NCBI GenBank assembly: GCA_002398565.1 | Contig: DGZP01000026.1 | Coordinates: 3,111 to 11,016 of the forward strand | From: Proteiniphilum sp. UBA4977 | GTDB taxonomy: Bacteria; Bacteroidota; Bacteroidia; Bacteroidales; Dysgonomonadaceae | Length of the DNA: 7,906 nt | Direction: 5' to 3' | Part shown: piece after piece, positions 5,632-7,906 of the stretch | Numbering within the stretch: position 1 is the first letter of the stretch | How the letters are laid out: every line of letters begins with the position of its first letter | Translations under genes and position numbers: made by a program | The notes under the pieces: generated by a model | Seen by the model: only the letters and a program-made list of their open reading frames with translations | Database searches by the model: none | What the model was told of the DNA's origin: nothing

Positions 5632-7638
5632 ATGTCGAAATCCGTTTATCATATAAACGGATTTTTTTTGAGATCACCTATCGTATATTTCCTGTTGGCA
5701 TTTACATTGTTCCCGGTTTCCTGCGATCAGGTAAAACTGAGCGATGCAAGGTCGTACTACCTGGCAGGTGCGTATCACGCGGCAGGTGAAACCTATTGGA
5801 AGTTGTACCGGCATACCTCCCGTGACGAGTCGGCACTGCGTGGCGTAATCTCTTTTGAAATGGCGGAAAATTATCGTGCGCTCAACCAGTCGGCACGTGC
5901 CATGGTGGCTTATGGTAATGCCATACGCTATGGTTATCCCGACACGATGATGTATCTTTCTTATGCCCGGATGCTTCACCGGGAGGGGAAGTATCCTCAG
6001 GCCCTGGATGCTTACCGCGATTTCCTGCTGCTGCAGCCCGATCATCCTCTGGCAGTGAATGGCATTCAGGGTATTGTGCTGGCCCGGCAGGAGCAACTTT
6101 CGCGTTATGTGGTGCAACGGATGGAGCTCTTCAATTCCGCACGGAGTGAATTTAGTCCCATGCTGGCGCGCCGTGACAATGTGCTCTACTTCACTTCATC
6201 GAGAGATGAAGCCACCGGAGAGACAAAAAGTCCGGTGACGGGCATGAAGTACAACGATCTGTTCGTCTCCGAAAAAGATGTGAGCGGTGCATGGAAGAAG
6301 CCGAAGCGTCTTCCGGATGAAATCAATACCGGGTTTGATGAGGGTACACCTTCCATCACCCGCGACGGGGAATGGATGTACTATACTTTCAGTGGCACCG
6401 TTTCCAATGGGTCGGGAGGCACCTCTATTTATTATTCGAAACGGGTAAACGGAGCATGGAGTGCCGGTCGCCGCCTTCAGATCGTGAAAGGTGACACGCT
6501 GTCGCTTTTTGCTCATCCTGCCCTCTCCCCATCGGGACGGTATCTCTATTTTGTTTCAGATATGCCCGGTGGACAGGGCGGCAAAGATATCTGGCGGGTA
6601 GCTATCATGTCCGGTCATGTTATTGGAGCCCCCTGCAACCTTGGCGTCACGGTCAACAGTGCCGGAGATGAAATGTTTCCCTATATGCGCACCGATTCTA
6701 CTCTTTACTTTTCCTCCGACGGGCATCCCGGGAGGGGCGGACTGGATTTGTTTGTGGCAAAAAAAACAAAAGAGGATGATGATTGGCTGGTTTCCTCCCT
6801 GCCGCGACCCCTCAATTCCACGGCCGATGACTTTGGCATCACATTCATGGAGGATGCCGAGGAAGGATTTTTCAGTTCCAACAGGGACGACGTACGTGGA
6901 TACGATCATATATACTCGTTTGTATATCCCGGGACGGTGATCATGGTGTCTGGCTTTGTCGTGGACCATGAGGATGAGTTTCTCCCCGGGGTCGAAGTCA
7001 ATGTGGCAGGAAGTGACGGTTCGCTGCGACCCTTAATTACGAACCGGCAGGGTGAATATCAGTTCAAGGCAGCCCGGGATGTAACGTATCGGTTGACAGC
7101 CGTCGCCGATGGTTTTCTCAGGCAGGAGCAGTCTCTTCGAACTACGTCGGAAGAAAAAGACACCCTTTACTATGTTGATTTTGAGATGGTCCCTTACGAT
7201 GAGCCGGTCCTTCTGGAACATATTTTCTATGATTATGATCGTGCCACGCTTCGTCCAGAGTCGAAGAAGGAACTCGATAAACTTGCTGCAATCCTTCGGG
7301 AGCATCCCGAGATATCCATTGAACTCACGGCCCATACCGACCGCCATGGTGACGAGGCATATAATCGTGATCTCTCTGCCAGGAGGGCACAGGCAGTGCT
7401 GGATTATCTGAGGACGAGCGGCATCGATGCAAACAGGCTCCTGGCGGTGGGACATGGGGAGACGGAACCAAAGCAGGTGAGCAAAAGTATTGCTACCCAA
7501 CACGATTTCCTGAAGGAGGGAGACCGGCTCACGGAGGCTTACATTGAGAAACTCACTCCTTCGCAACAGGCCATTGCCGATCAGATTAATCGCAGGACAG
7601 AGTTTCGCATTCCCGAACCGACATTCTTCACTCCCTGA
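5632..7638 (+). CDS. porE: PorE-like TPR/beta-propeller/CRD/OmpA outer-membrane lipoprotein
   Basis: The 668 residues contain, in order: a hydrophobic signal with Cys31 as probable lipidation site; TPR-like helices (about 35-150); a PD40/WD40-like propeller (about 165-435) with repeat motifs such as GGKDIW (316-321) and GRGGLDLF (367-374); a carboxypeptidase-regulatory-like beta domain (about 437-520); and an OmpA C-terminal peptidoglycan-binding domain (about 527-662) with FYDYDRATL, AHTDRHGDE and LSARRAQAV. Asp570 and Arg585 are the expected diaminopimelate contacts. This is the domain order and approximate length of Porphyromonas gingivalis PorE, a T9SS component thought to anchor the machine to peptidoglycan. 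The following porD-like gene supports that reading, but other Bacteroidetes proteins share this architecture. The ATG at 5632 lies in a terminator hairpin; an in-frame TTG at 5668 just after it would give a compact signal peptide and 656 residues. The domain call is firm, the orthology is moderate. Confidence 0.8.
   Translation: MSKSVYHINGFFLRSPIVYFLLAFTLFPVSCDQVKLSDARSYYLAGAYHAAGETYWKLYRHTSRDESALRGVISFEMAENYRALNQSARAMVAYGNAIRYGYPDTMMYLSYARMLHREGKYPQALDAYRDFLLLQPDHPLAVNGIQGIVLARQEQLSRYVVQRMELFNSARSEFSPMLARRDNVLYFTSSRDEATGETKSPVTGMKYNDLFVSEKDVSGAWKKPKRLPDEINTGFDEGTPSITRDGEWMYYTFSGTVSNGSGGTSIYYSKRVNGAWSAGRRLQIVKGDTLSLFAHPALSPSGRYLYFVSDMPGGQGGKDIWRVAIMSGHVIGAPCNLGVTVNSAGDEMFPYMRTDSTLYFSSDGHPGRGGLDLFVAKKTKEDDDWLVSSLPRPLNSTADDFGITFMEDAEEGFFSSNRDDVRGYDHIYSFVYPGTVIMVSGFVVDHEDEFLPGVEVNVAGSDGSLRPLITNRQGEYQFKAARDVTYRLTAVADGFLRQEQSLRTTSEEKDTLYYVDFEMVPYDEPVLLEHIFYDYDRATLRPESKKELDKLAAILREHPEISIELTAHTDRHGDEAYNRDLSARRAQAVLDYLRTSGIDANRLLAVGHGETEPKQVSKSIATQHDFLKEGDRLTEAYIEKLTPSQQAIADQINRRTEFRIPEPTFFTP
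5638..5669 (+). terminator. Intrinsic terminator after DUF4301, overlapping the next gene's start
   Basis: The arms 5638-5648 and 5654-5664 are a perfect 11-bp inverted repeat (AAATCCGTTTA) around a 5-nt loop. Eight T residues (5662-5669) end the structure, three of them pairing with the left-arm A residues. The opposite strand has only three A-derived T residues, so termination is directional for the plus strand and fits the end of the DUF4301 transcript, 26 bp after its stop. It also lies inside the first 13 codons of the next gene if that gene starts at its ATG at 5632. Confidence 0.85.
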
Positions 7639-7662
7639 AAACAGATTATCCAAAATAATGTG

Positions 7663-7670
7663 TATTTTTG
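7663..7670 (+). promoter_or_regulatory. Candidate -7 box of the porD-like gene
   Basis: TATTTTTG matches TAnnTTTG exactly. It lies 25 bp after the porE-like stop and 53 bp before the likely porD start, implying a leader of about 45 nt. A clear -33 TTTG is not visible about 20 bp upstream. No intrinsic terminator separates the two genes, so read-through from porE is also possible. Confidence 0.5.
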
Positions 7671-7722
7671 TTCGTAAAAGCTGCCGGTTACAAAGCCGGA
7701 AACAAGGGCTGTTGAGTATGAA

Positions 7723-7906
7723 ATGGGAATGATATTGAAATGCTTGTTTGTTTGGATAATGGCCGCGACAGGTGTTTTTTCCCTGTCGGCGCAGGAGCTT
7801 CACGCCACGGTAAAAGTACACGGCCAGGCTATCGAGGGTACCCACGGTCAGCTTATCGCCTCACTCGAAGAGGCACTGTATAACTTCATTAACGGACGCC
7901 GGTGGA
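7723..7906 (+). CDS. porD: PorD-like (DUF4835) type IX secretion protein, N-terminal fragment
   Basis: Sixty-one codons are present before the right window edge. Residues 1-23 form a signal peptide (short N-region, hydrophobic core, ending LSA before QEL), so the product should be exported. The following segment, with QELHATVKVHG, IEGTHGQL and a terminal NGRRW, matches the N-terminus of DUF4835 proteins as I remember them (typically QELNC.V.IN, IQG.N, F...RKW). DUF4835 proteins are annotated as T9SS protein PorD; their exact role is poorly defined. Two in-frame ATGs, at 7723 and 7729, are equally plausible starts because no Shine-Dalgarno decides between them; I give the upstream one. The gene follows the porE-like gene by 84 bp on the same strand and has a candidate -7 box of its own. 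The call rests on about 35 mature residues. Confidence 0.7.
   Translation, partial: MGMILKCLFVWIMAATGVFSLSAQELHATVKVHGQAIEGTHGQLIASLEEALYNFINGRRW

Noticed and set aside
7682..7700. Repeated GCCGG in the leader of the porD-like gene
   Set aside because: Two 5-bp copies are not distinguishable from chance, and no T-tract follows to make a terminator.
7033..7845. 270-codon minus-strand open frame opposite the porE end and porD start
   Set aside because: It opposes the conserved OmpA domain and the PorD-like N-terminus, has no recognisable domain, and its translation is rich in residues expected from an antisense frame.

Overview
This window looks like a chromosomal segment from a member of the order Bacteroidales. 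Four lines of evidence support this. There are two genes resembling type IX secretion system (T9SS) accessory proteins: a PorE-like lipoprotein and the start of a PorD/DUF4835 protein. There is a DUF4301 protein, a family I know from Bacteroidetes. Start codons lack purine-rich Shine-Dalgarno sequences. Several gene starts are preceded by the Bacteroidetes -7 box TAnnTTTG. A Dysgonomonadaceae/Porphyromonadaceae-type organism would fit, but the genus is a guess. I see no phage, transposon, CRISPR, tRNA or rRNA, so this appears to be ordinary chromosomal background.

Layout. Positions 1-1378 (minus strand) hold a secreted sialate O-acetylesterase-type hydrolase whose C-terminus runs off the left edge. 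About 440 bp without a gene follows, carrying a candidate esterase promoter at its left end and the dnaK terminator at its right end. dnaK (1891-3801, minus) is complete and apparently monocistronic. A 289-bp divergent region separates it from a plus-strand DUF4301 gene (4091-5611) and carries promoter candidates for both directions plus three small inverted repeats in a row. A strong intrinsic terminator (5638-5669) lies immediately after DUF4301. It overlaps the apparent 5' end of the next gene, a TPR/beta-propeller/carboxypeptidase-regulatory-like/OmpA protein with PorE architecture (5632-7638). The window ends inside a porD-like gene (from about 7723) with its own -7 box.

How the genes work together. 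PorE- and PorD-like proteins point to the T9SS, which moves proteins with a C-terminal signal domain across the outer membrane in Bacteroidetes. DnaK is the general cytoplasmic Hsp70 chaperone. The esterase would act on acetylated sugars outside the cytoplasm. DUF4301 has no assigned function that I know of, but its sequence motifs resemble UDP-sugar pyrophosphorylases. The points most worth following up are the terminator/start-codon overlap at the porE-like gene, the nucleotidyltransferase-like signature in DUF4301, and the serine that replaces the expected aspartate near the catalytic histidine of the esterase.
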